Part shown: in pieces, positions 26,118 through 34,841 of the stretch | Position numbering within the stretch: position 1 is the first letter of the stretch | Layout of the letters: every line of letters starts with the position of its first letter | Notes under the pieces: model-generated | What the model was told of the DNA's origin: nothing | Database searches by the model: none | What the model saw: the letters and a program-made list of their open reading frames with translations, nothing else | Translations under genes and position numbers: made by a program | Assembly: GCA_965216255.1 (NCBI GenBank) | Contig: OZ244148.1 | Location: forward strand, 1,922,001 to 1,986,000 | Source of the DNA: G965216255 sp965216255 | Lineage (GTDB): Bacteria > Bacteroidota > Rhodothermia > Rhodothermales > Bin80 | Direction: 5' to 3' | Length of the DNA stretch: 64,000 bases

Positions 26118-27161
26118 ATGCGATATCAGGCTAATGGCTTCCTAATTGCCCTCCTCCTTGTCAGCATCGGATGCACGTCGGTCGTTGAAGAGGAAGCTCA
26201 GCCAAGTTGCGCTGGCACGTTCGAGCGCAAGACATTCGCGCACCACGTGATTGGCTTCTATCCGGCCTGGAAGCATGACTTGACGCCCGTCTCGCAGATC
26301 CGGTGGGATTTGCTCACGCGCGTGATTTATGCTTTTGCCATTCCGCGTGCCGACGGTTCGCTGGACATTAGCCAGTTAACACAAGTTGACGCATTGGCGA
26401 CGGCGGCGCATGCGCACGGCGTAGAGATATACCTTTCAGTGGGAGGAGGAGGCGGATCAGGGGATTTTCCCGCCCTGGCCGCAAACGGCAATACACGCCG
26501 AAATTTCGTTCAGTCGGTCAGCCAATATCTGGAGACGCACTGCCTCGACGGAGTTGACATCGACTGGGAGCACTGGACCAAGGACAATGCCAACATGCCG
26601 GTGGCTTCGGAAAAGGCAGGTTTGGTCGCCTTGCTGCAGGAGCTACGGGCTGCCTTGGACGGCCCGGATATATCGCTTGACGTCTACGCCGGAGACTGGT
26701 TCGGTCGGCACTACGAAGAAGTACATCCGCTGGTAGATTACGTGCATGTGATGGGCTACGACTTCTCCGGCCCATGGTCTGCGCCGGGGCCGCATTCCTC
26801 ATTCGAACAAGCTATCGGTTCGGGATCCGCAGCCTCCTCGACCGGTCTTGCATATTGGACGAACTACCGCAAGTGGCCGAAGAGCAAGATAGTGCTTGGT
26901 GTGCCATTCTACGGCAGGGATTTTGACAACGGAGGAGGCGTGGGCGTCGCCTACCGAGAAATCGTCGCCCGATATTCCGACGCCCCAAACATGGACCGGG
27001 TTGCGAACATCTATTACAACGGAGTGCAGACGATCTCCGACAAGGCGCGTTACGTGGTTGACAACGGATTCACGGGAGTGATGATCTGGGAGATTGCGCA
27101 GGACGCGCAGGATTCGGCGACGAGCCTGTTACATGCTATTGATGCCGTGGCGAACCCCTAA
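26118..27161 (+). CDS. GH18 chitinase-like lipoprotein
   Basis: The product is 347 aa with a lipoprotein signal (LLLVSIGC, Cys19). The GH18 signature is complete: SVGG at about 107-110 and DGVDIDWE at about 144-151, with Glu151 as acid/base. MGYDFSGPW and the C-terminal GVMIWEIAQDAQD tryptophan motif follow. The family hydrolyses chitin, peptidoglycan-like or glycoprotein beta-1,4-GlcNAc chains. A lipid anchor suggests outer-membrane or periplasmic display. It lies between two inverted left ends of the same IS family, so it may be mobile cargo. Chitinase versus endo-GlcNAcase cannot be told apart by eye. Confidence 0.92.
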   Translation: MRYQANGFLIALLLVSIGCTSVVEEEAQPSCAGTFERKTFAHHVIGFYPAWKHDLTPVSQIRWDLLTRVIYAFAIPRADGSLDISQLTQVDALATAAHAHGVEIYLSVGGGGGSGDFPALAANGNTRRNFVQSVSQYLETHCLDGVDIDWEHWTKDNANMPVASEKAGLVALLQELRAALDGPDISLDVYAGDWFGRHYEEVHPLVDYVHVMGYDFSGPWSAPGPHSSFEQAIGSGSAASSTGLAYWTNYRKWPKSKIVLGVPFYGRDFDNGGGVGVAYREIVARYSDAPNMDRVANIYYNGVQTISDKARYVVDNGFTGVMIWEIAQDAQDSATSLLHAIDAVANP

Positions 27162-27230
27162 ACGGCAGTTGGCAGCCAGCCAACGTTTTGCCTGAAGTCC
27201 GCACGTTGCAATCACGCAATTCCGGTTAAG

Positions 27231-28800
27231 TAGTGCTTGTACGAAAATACTTTAAATCTTAAAAAAAACAACCAGTTATATCTTGCAATTGGCGATATAT
27301 CTGAGGGGCGTATAGCCGATTTGGGCATTTAAGAGCGCAAAACAGCTCACTTTCGCCAGGGAAACCATGCGCAATATTGTCCCAGAGTGCCGTGCACTCG
27401 ACAGTACGCCGATCAAGGAGATTGCCATAGACCCGAGAATGCGCGACGACATGAGTGCGGTGCTCAAGGGTCTGCAGTGCGTCTACTGCACGGCGGAATC
27501 CCGTGCCGCCTTGTTCACGATTCTGGAGGCGCAATTTCAGCCGGGTACGCGCAAAGATGTCGGGCGACCGGGCATGGATCTATGGCGCGTCATCGTGTTT
27601 GCGATAGTCAAGCAGTGCCTGGATCTAGACTACGATGCTTTGTTGTACCGGGCGAACAACGATCTCTTGCTGCGGGAGCTCCTGGGGCACGGAGAGGCCG
27701 CCTTTGACGCGGTGAAGTACAGCAGACAGCGGCTGGTGGACAACGTGCAGCTATTGACGCCGGAGCTGGTCCTGGAGGTGATCCATTTGATAGTGCGGAC
27801 GGCGCACAAGGTGGCTGGAAAAAAGTCTGGGACCGCGCTAGGCGGTCGCTGCGATTCCAGGGTGGTTAAGACGCATGTGCACTATCTCACCGATGTGGGT
27901 CTGTGCTGGGATGCACTTCGTGGTCTAATACGTGTGAGTGCACGCTCGGCTGCGGCATTCGCTCTTCCGGGCTGGCGCAAGCATGCGTATCGCACGCGGA
28001 AGGTATACCAGGCCTTCAGCCGGGTGCGGACGGCCCCGCGCTACCGGCAGAATCCGCAAGGAGTGAAGGCGTACTTGCGCCAGTGCACACAGACTGCAGC
28101 ACGTGCCCGCACGCTGTTGAATGCCTTGGCCACGGCGCAGAAATCGGCGGCGGCGCGAGCGGATATCGCGTATACCTTGCACTATGTGGACTTGTTGGTG
28201 GATCAAATCCGGCGTCGCATCCTCTTGGGCGAGAAGATTCCGCATGCGCAGAAAGTGTTTTCCATCCACAAGCCACATACGCGTTGGATCAGCAAAAGCA
28301 AGGCGGGGGTGCTGGCGGAATTCGGCCTTCCGGTCGCACTGGTAGAAGATGAGCACCGGTTCATTTTGGCTTATCACATCCTGTGGGACACATCAGATGT
28401 AGAGGTGGCGGTAGCGATCATTGACGCGGTGCAGGCGACTTTTCCAGAGTTCAATGCGTGCAGTTTTGACCGGGGCTTTCATAGCTTGAAGAATCGAGAA
28501 GCATTGGATGCTCGGCTGGCGCTCAATGCGCTTCCGAAGAAGGGCAAGCTTTCTCTGGCGGAGCGTGCGCGGGAGCGCGCGCCTGCGTTCAAGGCAGCGC
28601 GGCGGCAGCACCCGGCCGTCGAGTCGTGTCTGGCCAATTTCGGACTTCGGGGCGGTGCGCTGGTGCGGCAGAAGAGTCCGGAGAACTTCGCGCTGATGGT
28701 GAGCCTGTCCGTGCTGGCGGTCAACGTGCACCGGCTGGGTTGCCTGGTGCGCGCCCAGGAACGGGCACGAATAAGGCGTCGGCGAAAGCGCGCGGCGTAG
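27231..28800 (+). mobile_element. ISNCY-like insertion sequence, right end undefined
   Basis: The left end is set at 27231 because the sequence TAGTGCTTGTACG onward is shared with the truncated copy at 25258 while the flanks differ. It encodes one intact transposase. I could not find the matching terminal repeat downstream of 28800, so the right boundary is a minimum and may lie up to a few hundred bases further. Confidence 0.75.
27367..28800 (+). CDS. DDE transposase, ISNCY/IS4-like
   Basis: The product is 477 aa and free of lesions. Features matching this transposase group are an N-terminal basic domain and the block CDSRVVKTHVHYLTDVGLCWDALR with the first acidic residue. SFDRGFHSLKNREALD has the second Asp, and HPAVESCLANFGLRG supplies the Glu, followed by VSLSVLAVNVHRLG. 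The N-terminal segment MRNIVPECRALDS is shared with the broken copy at about 25.1 kb. Family naming is from memory of the motif layout. Confidence 0.85.
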   Translation: MRNIVPECRALDSTPIKEIAIDPRMRDDMSAVLKGLQCVYCTAESRAALFTILEAQFQPGTRKDVGRPGMDLWRVIVFAIVKQCLDLDYDALLYRANNDLLLRELLGHGEAAFDAVKYSRQRLVDNVQLLTPELVLEVIHLIVRTAHKVAGKKSGTALGGRCDSRVVKTHVHYLTDVGLCWDALRGLIRVSARSAAAFALPGWRKHAYRTRKVYQAFSRVRTAPRYRQNPQGVKAYLRQCTQTAARARTLLNALATAQKSAAARADIAYTLHYVDLLVDQIRRRILLGEKIPHAQKVFSIHKPHTRWISKSKAGVLAEFGLPVALVEDEHRFILAYHILWDTSDVEVAVAIIDAVQATFPEFNACSFDRGFHSLKNREALDARLALNALPKKGKLSLAERARERAPAFKAARRQHPAVESCLANFGLRGGALVRQKSPENFALMVSLSVLAVNVHRLGCLVRAQERARIRRRRKRAA

Positions 28801-29309
28801 GCCCGCTACCACCTCGCAGAAAGGTCCCAATCGCAGGCCCCAAGGGACACGTATGCCCTCCCGATAGGAACACAACGCCCTTCGAGCCGCAAACTGTCCG
28901 TGCGCGCACGCAAGAGACGCCAGCATGGCCGAAACATTCGAAGCGGACCGTCAACGAACTCAAAAAACGACCGTGCCTGTGCATTCGATGCCGAAAAAAG
29001 AGAGTATTCGGTCAATCACCAATTAACGGAAGGATCGAAAGGGCGGGATGAGGGGTGTTTTGAAGGTGTTACAGGACCCTTCTGCGGGACATTGAAGAGC
29101 TGACACAACCCGCGCGATTGTGCATCAGACAGAGTTTGTGCCAGCGATATGCGCCTCCTACAGGTCGTCATGGGCCGATCTCGTAGCCTTCCCTGCAGTT
29201 CCGTCCGCGTTGTCAGCACGAACGTTATCTGACAGCCGACTACCGAGTGTTTCTACGCGAATTCTTCTGGTACTCCAACAATTTTGCAACTCTCCGAACG
29301 ACACCACCT
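28801..29309. other. Region after IS, no gene recognised
   Basis: This probably holds the right end of the ISNCY-like element and then unassigned sequence. No open frame looks coding. No clear terminal inverted repeat was found. Confidence 0.4.
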
Positions 29310-29450
29310 GCCTGACCAGCAGCATATTGCCCACGCGCGTCTGCCAAGGGCCGCAGGCGGTAGTAGGACTATCCCGAGAGAAGCGCCGCAGCATCAAAGC
29401 GCACCGTGTGCTCGTCTCCGGTAGGGCGGCGGCCGGTCACGCTGACCGTG
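29310..29450 (-). pseudogene. Fragment of a T9SS C-terminal sorting domain
   Basis: On the minus strand one frame reads GDEHTVRFDAAALLSG, then a TAG, then SYYRLR. A neighbouring frame reads QTRVGNMLLVR, the end of a type A sorting domain. It is closely similar to the tail at 49.24-49.4 kb. With a stop and a frameshift, and no body in front of it, it is a relic of a lost secreted protein. Confidence 0.7.
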
Positions 29451-29533
29451 AGCGAGGGCGTGACACCGCCGTCATTGAGGAATCGTCAGTCGGGATCAAT
29501 ACGGACCAGGCCGGGCGGGGCATTCCTGCATTC

Positions 29534-31924
29534 TCAGCGCAGGACCGTCATGGTCTTTACCTCCGAATAGCTTCCCGCCTGCATGCGGTAATGGTACAGG
29601 CCGGGTGCGAGCCCCGCGGCATCAAACGAAACGCGGTGCCGTCCCACCGTTGTGGGCGCATCCACCACGGTGTGCACCTTGCGTCCGAGCATGTCATAGA
29701 CCGTAATGCGGACGTGCATCAGCTTTTCTACATCGAACGAAATGTGACTTAGGTCGGCAAAGGGATTGGGATAGTTCGGGTGCAGTCCGGACGTGATCAC
29801 GTCCGGTGACACCTCTTCAGTAGATGCGGGAGTGTCTGAAGCCAGCGGACGACTTACAAGAGTCAGGCCCGGAAGGCGCGGATGGGTTACGGTGGCATGA
29901 TACTCCGCTTTCGGAGCACTGAGATTGACGCGGAGCTCGGCCGCCGTTTCTGCGGCGATCGTCTGACCATCCCGGTACCACTGGTACTCGTTTTCAGTGC
30001 CGCCCGTACGCACGGTAAAGACGACGTCCGTCCGCGTTCGCCGCAACAGAGTGTCGATGGAGTCTTGGGGCGTATACGTAAAGGCCGTACCCCTGACAAG
30101 AAGTGACGCATTGGGCTCCAGATCCTCGAAGCTCAGCCGATTGTTCGAAACGTCTAGTACACCCGTTCGCTGTAGCACATTCAGATCCGGCAAGTCGTCC
30201 AGCTGGTTGTCGTGCACATCAACCTCCAGCAGGAGAGGTATATTTCCGAGTTCCTGCGGGACCGTTCCGCTTAGCCGGTTGGAAGCAAGATCCAGCAGGA
30301 ACAGATCTCGCACATTCCCCAATTCCCTTGGAATCGGGCCGCTCAGATTGTTACCGCTAAGGTCCAGCCACCAAAGACTGAGCATCTGACCCAGTTCCGG
30401 CGGGATGGAGCCGTTCAGATCGTTTCCTGCAAACTCTATTCCTGCAAGGGATGCCGACCGGCTCAGCTCCGGCGGGATCGGGCCACTCAGATTGTTTCCT
30501 GAAAAAGTCAGCGAGACAATGTTTGGCATTTGACCGATCTCCGGCGGGATGGGACCGCTAAGGTTATTTTCGCGGGCTCTGAAATAAGTCATCGGCGATT
30601 TGCCCATCTCGGACGGTATCGGACCGCTTACCTGATTAGAGTCCAGATCGAGCACAAACAGCTTGGGCAGGTTAGCCAGCTCCGGCGGAATCGGGCCGCT
30701 CAGCTGGTTGGAGTGCAGAATTAGATCCTCAAGATAAGACATGTTGCCCAACTCAGACGGAATCGGACCACTAAGCTGATTGGAATGCAGCCGCAATACC
30801 ACAAGGCTGTCCAGGTTGCCCAACTCAGGCGGTATCGGACCACTCAAATTGTTACGGTCGATAATCAGCAGCACAAGCCGTGGGAGCCGGCCGAGCTCCG
30901 GCGGGATGGGGCCGGTAAGAAGGTCGTTTCTCGATATCCACAAAACCCTGAGGTTTGCCAGCCTTGCCAACTCAGGTGGTATCGGTCCGCTCAATTGATT
31001 TGCGGACAAATACAGTTGCTCAAGATTATCCAGTTGGGCCAATTCCAGAGGAATGGATCCTGATATTTCATTGCTGGAAAACTCCAGGACCTTTAGATTT
31101 GTGAGCCAGCCCAATTCTCGGGGAATCATGCCAGTGAGTTCATTGTCAGTCAAGCCAAGCCACTTCAGATTTGTCAGGTTGCCGAGCTCCGGCGGAACGG
31201 ATCCAGTCAAATTGTTGCGGCTCAGTTCCAAGATCTCAAGCTGCGTCAACTGGCTCAACTCCGGCGGCAGCGACCCGGTCAACAGATTGGTATCCAGCCT
31301 CAAGACGACAAGACTGTCCAAATCCCCCAGCTCCGGCGGGATCGGCCCACGCAACTGATTCATATCCAGCCTCAAGACGACAAGACTGTCCAAATCCCCC
31401 AGCTCAGGCGGGATCGGCCCACGCAACTGGCCGCTACCCAGATACAGCTCTCGAAGCCTGGTCAGATTTCCCAGCTCAGGCGGTAACAGGCCAGCCAATT
31501 GGCTGTCGTACAGATTCAGCATCCTGAGTTCCGTCAGATTTCCCACCTCCGGCGGAATCGGCTTGCCTTCTAAAAAGTTGTAACTCAGGCTAAGGGTCTC
31601 AAGCGCGGTCAGTTGTCCAATCGCTGCTGGAAGGCGGCGGCGTACATTGTTTTTGACAAGCTCAAGGCCGACAACGCGCCCGCCTTTGTTCAGGGTGATA
31701 CCCTTCCAATCTGTTACGGGCGACTGCAGCCATCCGCTATTGTTAAACCAGTTGTCTCCACCAGTGGCCTGATAGAACTCGACCAGCGCCAGGGAATCCG
31801 CTTCGTGCGCCTGAAAGGCATGGGCCAAAGAAGCAAGGCAACACGCCAATAGGCACGTGCACCCGACGGCAAGTCTGCCATACGTGTACGCTTTCAAGCC
31901 CCGCACGCATGCTGTTCTGATCAT
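29534..31924 (-). CDS. Secreted leucine-rich-repeat protein with T9SS tail
   Basis: The product is about 796 aa; I use the ATG at 31924 (MIRTACVRG), since the frame upstream only offers TTG. After a signal peptide comes a WNxxGW-type N-cap (GGDNWFNNSGWLQ). About 20 LRRs of the 24-residue plant type follow, consensus LSGPIPPELGNLxxLxxLxLxxN. A linker with an Ig-like segment precedes the type A T9SS sorting domain (LHPNYPNPF, VYDMLGRKV, GLYHYRMQAG, MTVLR). It should be exported across the outer membrane and attached to the surface, likely for adhesion or protein/glycan binding. It has the same orientation as the metallopeptidase upstream, which also has a T9SS tail. Confidence 0.92.
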   Translation of the reverse strand: MIRTACVRGLKAYTYGRLAVGCTCLLACCLASLAHAFQAHEADSLALVEFYQATGGDNWFNNSGWLQSPVTDWKGITLNKGGRVVGLELVKNNVRRRLPAAIGQLTALETLSLSYNFLEGKPIPPEVGNLTELRMLNLYDSQLAGLLPPELGNLTRLRELYLGSGQLRGPIPPELGDLDSLVVLRLDMNQLRGPIPPELGDLDSLVVLRLDTNLLTGSLPPELSQLTQLEILELSRNNLTGSVPPELGNLTNLKWLGLTDNELTGMIPRELGWLTNLKVLEFSSNEISGSIPLELAQLDNLEQLYLSANQLSGPIPPELARLANLRVLWISRNDLLTGPIPPELGRLPRLVLLIIDRNNLSGPIPPELGNLDSLVVLRLHSNQLSGPIPSELGNMSYLEDLILHSNQLSGPIPPELANLPKLFVLDLDSNQVSGPIPSEMGKSPMTYFRARENNLSGPIPPEIGQMPNIVSLTFSGNNLSGPIPPELSRSASLAGIEFAGNDLNGSIPPELGQMLSLWWLDLSGNNLSGPIPRELGNVRDLFLLDLASNRLSGTVPQELGNIPLLLEVDVHDNQLDDLPDLNVLQRTGVLDVSNNRLSFEDLEPNASLLVRGTAFTYTPQDSIDTLLRRTRTDVVFTVRTGGTENEYQWYRDGQTIAAETAAELRVNLSAPKAEYHATVTHPRLPGLTLVSRPLASDTPASTEEVSPDVITSGLHPNYPNPFADLSHISFDVEKLMHVRITVYDMLGRKVHTVVDAPTTVGRHRVSFDAAGLAPGLYHYRMQAGSYSEVKTMTVLR
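31291..31429 (-). repeat. 72-bp direct tandem duplication of one LRR unit
   Basis: The 72 bases from 31291 are repeated from 31363 with a single mismatch seen through the following 67 bases. Each copy encodes one 24-residue repeat ending LGDLDSLVVLRLD. Nucleotide-level identity against otherwise diverged repeats marks a recent expansion. Confidence 0.9.
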
Positions 31925-32015
31925 ATGTATATGCAATCAAGGCCTGCTATATCCACCGGCAGCCATCAACAATGGCGCTGCGAGGAGTGCGGGTTGCTCG
32001 CACGGGTATTTCCGG

Positions 32016-34739
32016 CTACTTGACCAGTTGCACCATCGCAGTTCGCAGACGTGATCCTACATTCATGCGAATGAAGTAAGGACCACTGGACAGATTGGTT
32101 CCGTCCAGCCGCACCTCGTATCGTCCTGAAGTACGCATTTCGTCGACAAGCACTGCTACCCGGCGTCCGAGTACGTCAAACACGCTGATGCGTACATGCG
32201 CCTCTTCCCGTACGCTGTAGCGCACGCTTGCCTCCGGGTTGAACGGATTCGGATAAGCTTCCAGTGCATCAGACAAAATGTGAGACGAATCGGCCTGTGC
32301 CGTCGAGGCTGCGTCACTGCGATCGTCATGATCGCGCATCACCCCCCCTACCTGAGTGCACGAGTTAAGGTCCAACGCGCTTACTACTGAATAGGCCCAA
32401 AGCGTATCGGCCTCTAGGTATATATGCAGACCCGGCATCCGGCCATCATCATTCTGCACTACGTACGCCTTGTAGGCCGCCACGCGGTAGAAATGGTCCT
32501 CTGTACCTCCACCATTACACTTGAAGCTTGTATCGATATGATCTGTTGCGTCTGCGTCCAGTCTGGCAATGACGGCCCAGTCTCCCGTCTCCGACTTGCT
32601 TTCTACCACGTATCCGGTTTCGTCGAAGGATCGGTCCGTCCAAGCAATCGTCGGATTCCTGTTGCCTGCGACGCCCACGCCGGGCCTACCCGGCAACAGT
32701 GGCCTTCCTATTTTAGCCAGGAGAAACTTCTTCTCGATAGTGGCGGCGTTTGTCCCATTGTCCGCTGTCTCGTAACGGTTCCTCAAATCCTCGAATGTTT
32801 CAATTGCAGGAGGCATATTAAGTGCCGTGAACAGCAACTGGCTCGCTGCACCTCCCGGTCTAAAGTCGGCTTGGATACTTTGGCGCAGCCGCCACATAAC
32901 ACCACTGATTATCTTGCCCCGTAGATGCCTCGTTTGGTTGATTTTATCTATATCTGGATGTTTCCCGCAACGGAATTCAATGCTGTCATACAGATCCATG
33001 GTGCAAAAGTTGAACAGATATGTGTTGGAGTTCGCAGAGGATTCGCTAACCCATGGTAAATGGTCACCATTCTTCATGTCGGGCTTACCTAGCGGTCCAC
33101 CGAAATAATTGTCATTTGTAATGTCCGTTGCAAAGAAATCGGATAACCCCTCGTCCATGGCTCCCTCTTGATTGTTCCACTCCTCCGGGTCAGACTGTGA
33201 CAATTCATTGAGGCTGAGATTTTCTAAGCTATGCAGCACGTTGTGCGTGTATTCGTGAAAGGTGATATCGCTTGACATGGCGTTCATTGCACCTAGGAAG
33301 ATTCTGTTTGATGGTGTATTCGTTGCGCCTCTTCTGTTGGGACGAGCATAGACCTCCAATTTAAATTCGGCGTCGTCCAAATCATCAAAATCAAACAAAT
33401 CCTTGAAGTACTTGTACATCCGCCGAATCTGATAGACACCGTTGAGGGCGTAGGAGGTCATTTCGCCGTCACCACCATCGCCCCATTCCCAGTCGTAGTC
33501 GAGCCTTGCAGCTCCGTTCACGTTTACGGTAAAGCTCTTTTCCTTTTGGCACTCCTTGGGTCCAACCGTGACTATGGCTCGGTCGTTCGCAATTTCAAAC
33601 GTGACCTCATAGGATCCGGCCTCCGACACGGACACGCTGTACGTCCCGTCCTCGCCGGCATATCCGGTGCAGACAAGACTGCCTTCACTATTCTTCACGC
33701 TGAATTTCGCCCCGCTGAAGGGCTTATCTTCGAAGCGGAAAAACCCGTGATTCGGATCGTTCGGCGACTCGTAATAATTGAGTCTGATCGTTCCGCTGAT
33801 GCTGTGGGCAGCACCGGTACCGGAGGAACAATCGATGGGAAGCCGTTCGGTCTTGTTCTTTTCCTTGACCCTTACCGATATTCCGGACGGCATTCCATCC
33901 CATGCTGGCACGACCTGTGACCGCGTGCCGGCATCATTGCTCCGGGCGCTGTCGGCGGCAGCGTGCCTTCTCGACCCACCACCGCTTTCCAGGATATTAC
34001 TGTATTCGTGCAGGATCTTTCCCGTGTGTGCATCCACAATAAAGGTCTTGCTGAAGGGCGGGTCATTCTCGTAGTTGTAGAGAATGACTTCCCATGCCAG
34101 GTGGAAGGCATACGTGTCGCCCACCTCTTCGGGCACGATGACGAGCTCGTCCTTTACGTCTGCCTGCAGATTGGGGGCGATGGTGTTCCCCCGGGCAGCG
34201 GCAATGGCGGCGGAGCTGCCCAGGCTGGGTGAAGCATCCACCTCCAGCTTCGGAAACCCCGTCGCCCCGGCGGCAATGAGCGCTCCGCCGCGCGTGACAG
34301 TTAGGCCAATTTCGGCACCCAGGACGCGGTAGCCGCCGTGCAGCTGCGGGTAACTGACGAACCACCACTGGCTATCACCCGTAATGCGCGGCGCGCCCAA
34401 CTGCTTCGGATCCAGGCCAAACACATTCTTGTGAGCCTCCACAAAGGCGTCCGCCGCCGTGTGCACAGAGGCTTCCGATAACAGATACAGGGATGCGCCC
34501 AGCGTAAAGTCCAGGGAATCCGGGTCGATGATCCAGCTGGGCACACCGGTTATTTCATTGACGTAGGCGGCGAACTGCTTGCCGCCGTGCTCCAGGAGCT
34601 GCGGGTAGCGGATCTCCTGCTGCGCCAGGGCAGGCTGCGCTCCCAAGAGCAGCAGCAGGCTCCAGAGCGCCAGCTGCCTACACAGCGCAAGAGTCCGCAG
34701 TGCTTTGGCAATCCGTTCGAAAACATCAAATACTAACAT
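32016..34739 (-). CDS. Secreted M4/M36-like zinc metallopeptidase with T9SS tail
   Basis: The product is 907 aa. It has a signal peptide (ALWSLLLLLGAQPALAQ), then an FTP/PepSY-like propeptide (about 45-245) ending in FIVDAHTGKILHEYSNIL. A carboxypeptidase-regulatory-like insert (about 310-400) follows. The catalytic domain has HEYTH at 495-499 and the third zinc ligand Glu530 in GAMDEGLSDFF. A fibronectin III-like segment (NPTIAWTDRSFDETGYVVESK) leads to a type A T9SS sorting domain (LEAYPNPFNPEASVRY, VFDVLGRRVAVL). It is an exported, probably surface-attached protease needing propeptide removal. It lies just upstream of the LRR gene on the same strand. Confidence 0.92.
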   Translation of the reverse strand: MLVFDVFERIAKALRTLALCRQLALWSLLLLLGAQPALAQQEIRYPQLLEHGGKQFAAYVNEITGVPSWIIDPDSLDFTLGASLYLLSEASVHTAADAFVEAHKNVFGLDPKQLGAPRITGDSQWWFVSYPQLHGGYRVLGAEIGLTVTRGGALIAAGATGFPKLEVDASPSLGSSAAIAAARGNTIAPNLQADVKDELVIVPEEVGDTYAFHLAWEVILYNYENDPPFSKTFIVDAHTGKILHEYSNILESGGGSRRHAAADSARSNDAGTRSQVVPAWDGMPSGISVRVKEKNKTERLPIDCSSGTGAAHSISGTIRLNYYESPNDPNHGFFRFEDKPFSGAKFSVKNSEGSLVCTGYAGEDGTYSVSVSEAGSYEVTFEIANDRAIVTVGPKECQKEKSFTVNVNGAARLDYDWEWGDGGDGEMTSYALNGVYQIRRMYKYFKDLFDFDDLDDAEFKLEVYARPNRRGATNTPSNRIFLGAMNAMSSDITFHEYTHNVLHSLENLSLNELSQSDPEEWNNQEGAMDEGLSDFFATDITNDNYFGGPLGKPDMKNGDHLPWVSESSANSNTYLFNFCTMDLYDSIEFRCGKHPDIDKINQTRHLRGKIISGVMWRLRQSIQADFRPGGAASQLLFTALNMPPAIETFEDLRNRYETADNGTNAATIEKKFLLAKIGRPLLPGRPGVGVAGNRNPTIAWTDRSFDETGYVVESKSETGDWAVIARLDADATDHIDTSFKCNGGGTEDHFYRVAAYKAYVVQNDDGRMPGLHIYLEADTLWAYSVVSALDLNSCTQVGGVMRDHDDRSDAASTAQADSSHILSDALEAYPNPFNPEASVRYSVREEAHVRISVFDVLGRRVAVLVDEMRTSGRYEVRLDGTNLSSGPYFIRMNVGSRLRTAMVQLVK

Positions 34740-34841
34740 GGCTCTCCAATGAGTGGTGGTTCAGAGATTCAAGCACCCCGCCGGGGCCGGGCCCAGGCCC
34801 TTGCCGGCGCACGCCCTTGCGTGATAATGGAAATCCGGCGG

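Noticed and set aside
29900..31520. Regular spacing resembling a CRISPR or DNA satellite array
   Set aside because: The 72-bp periodicity is the codon footprint of 24-residue LRR units; apart from one recent duplication the units differ in sequence.
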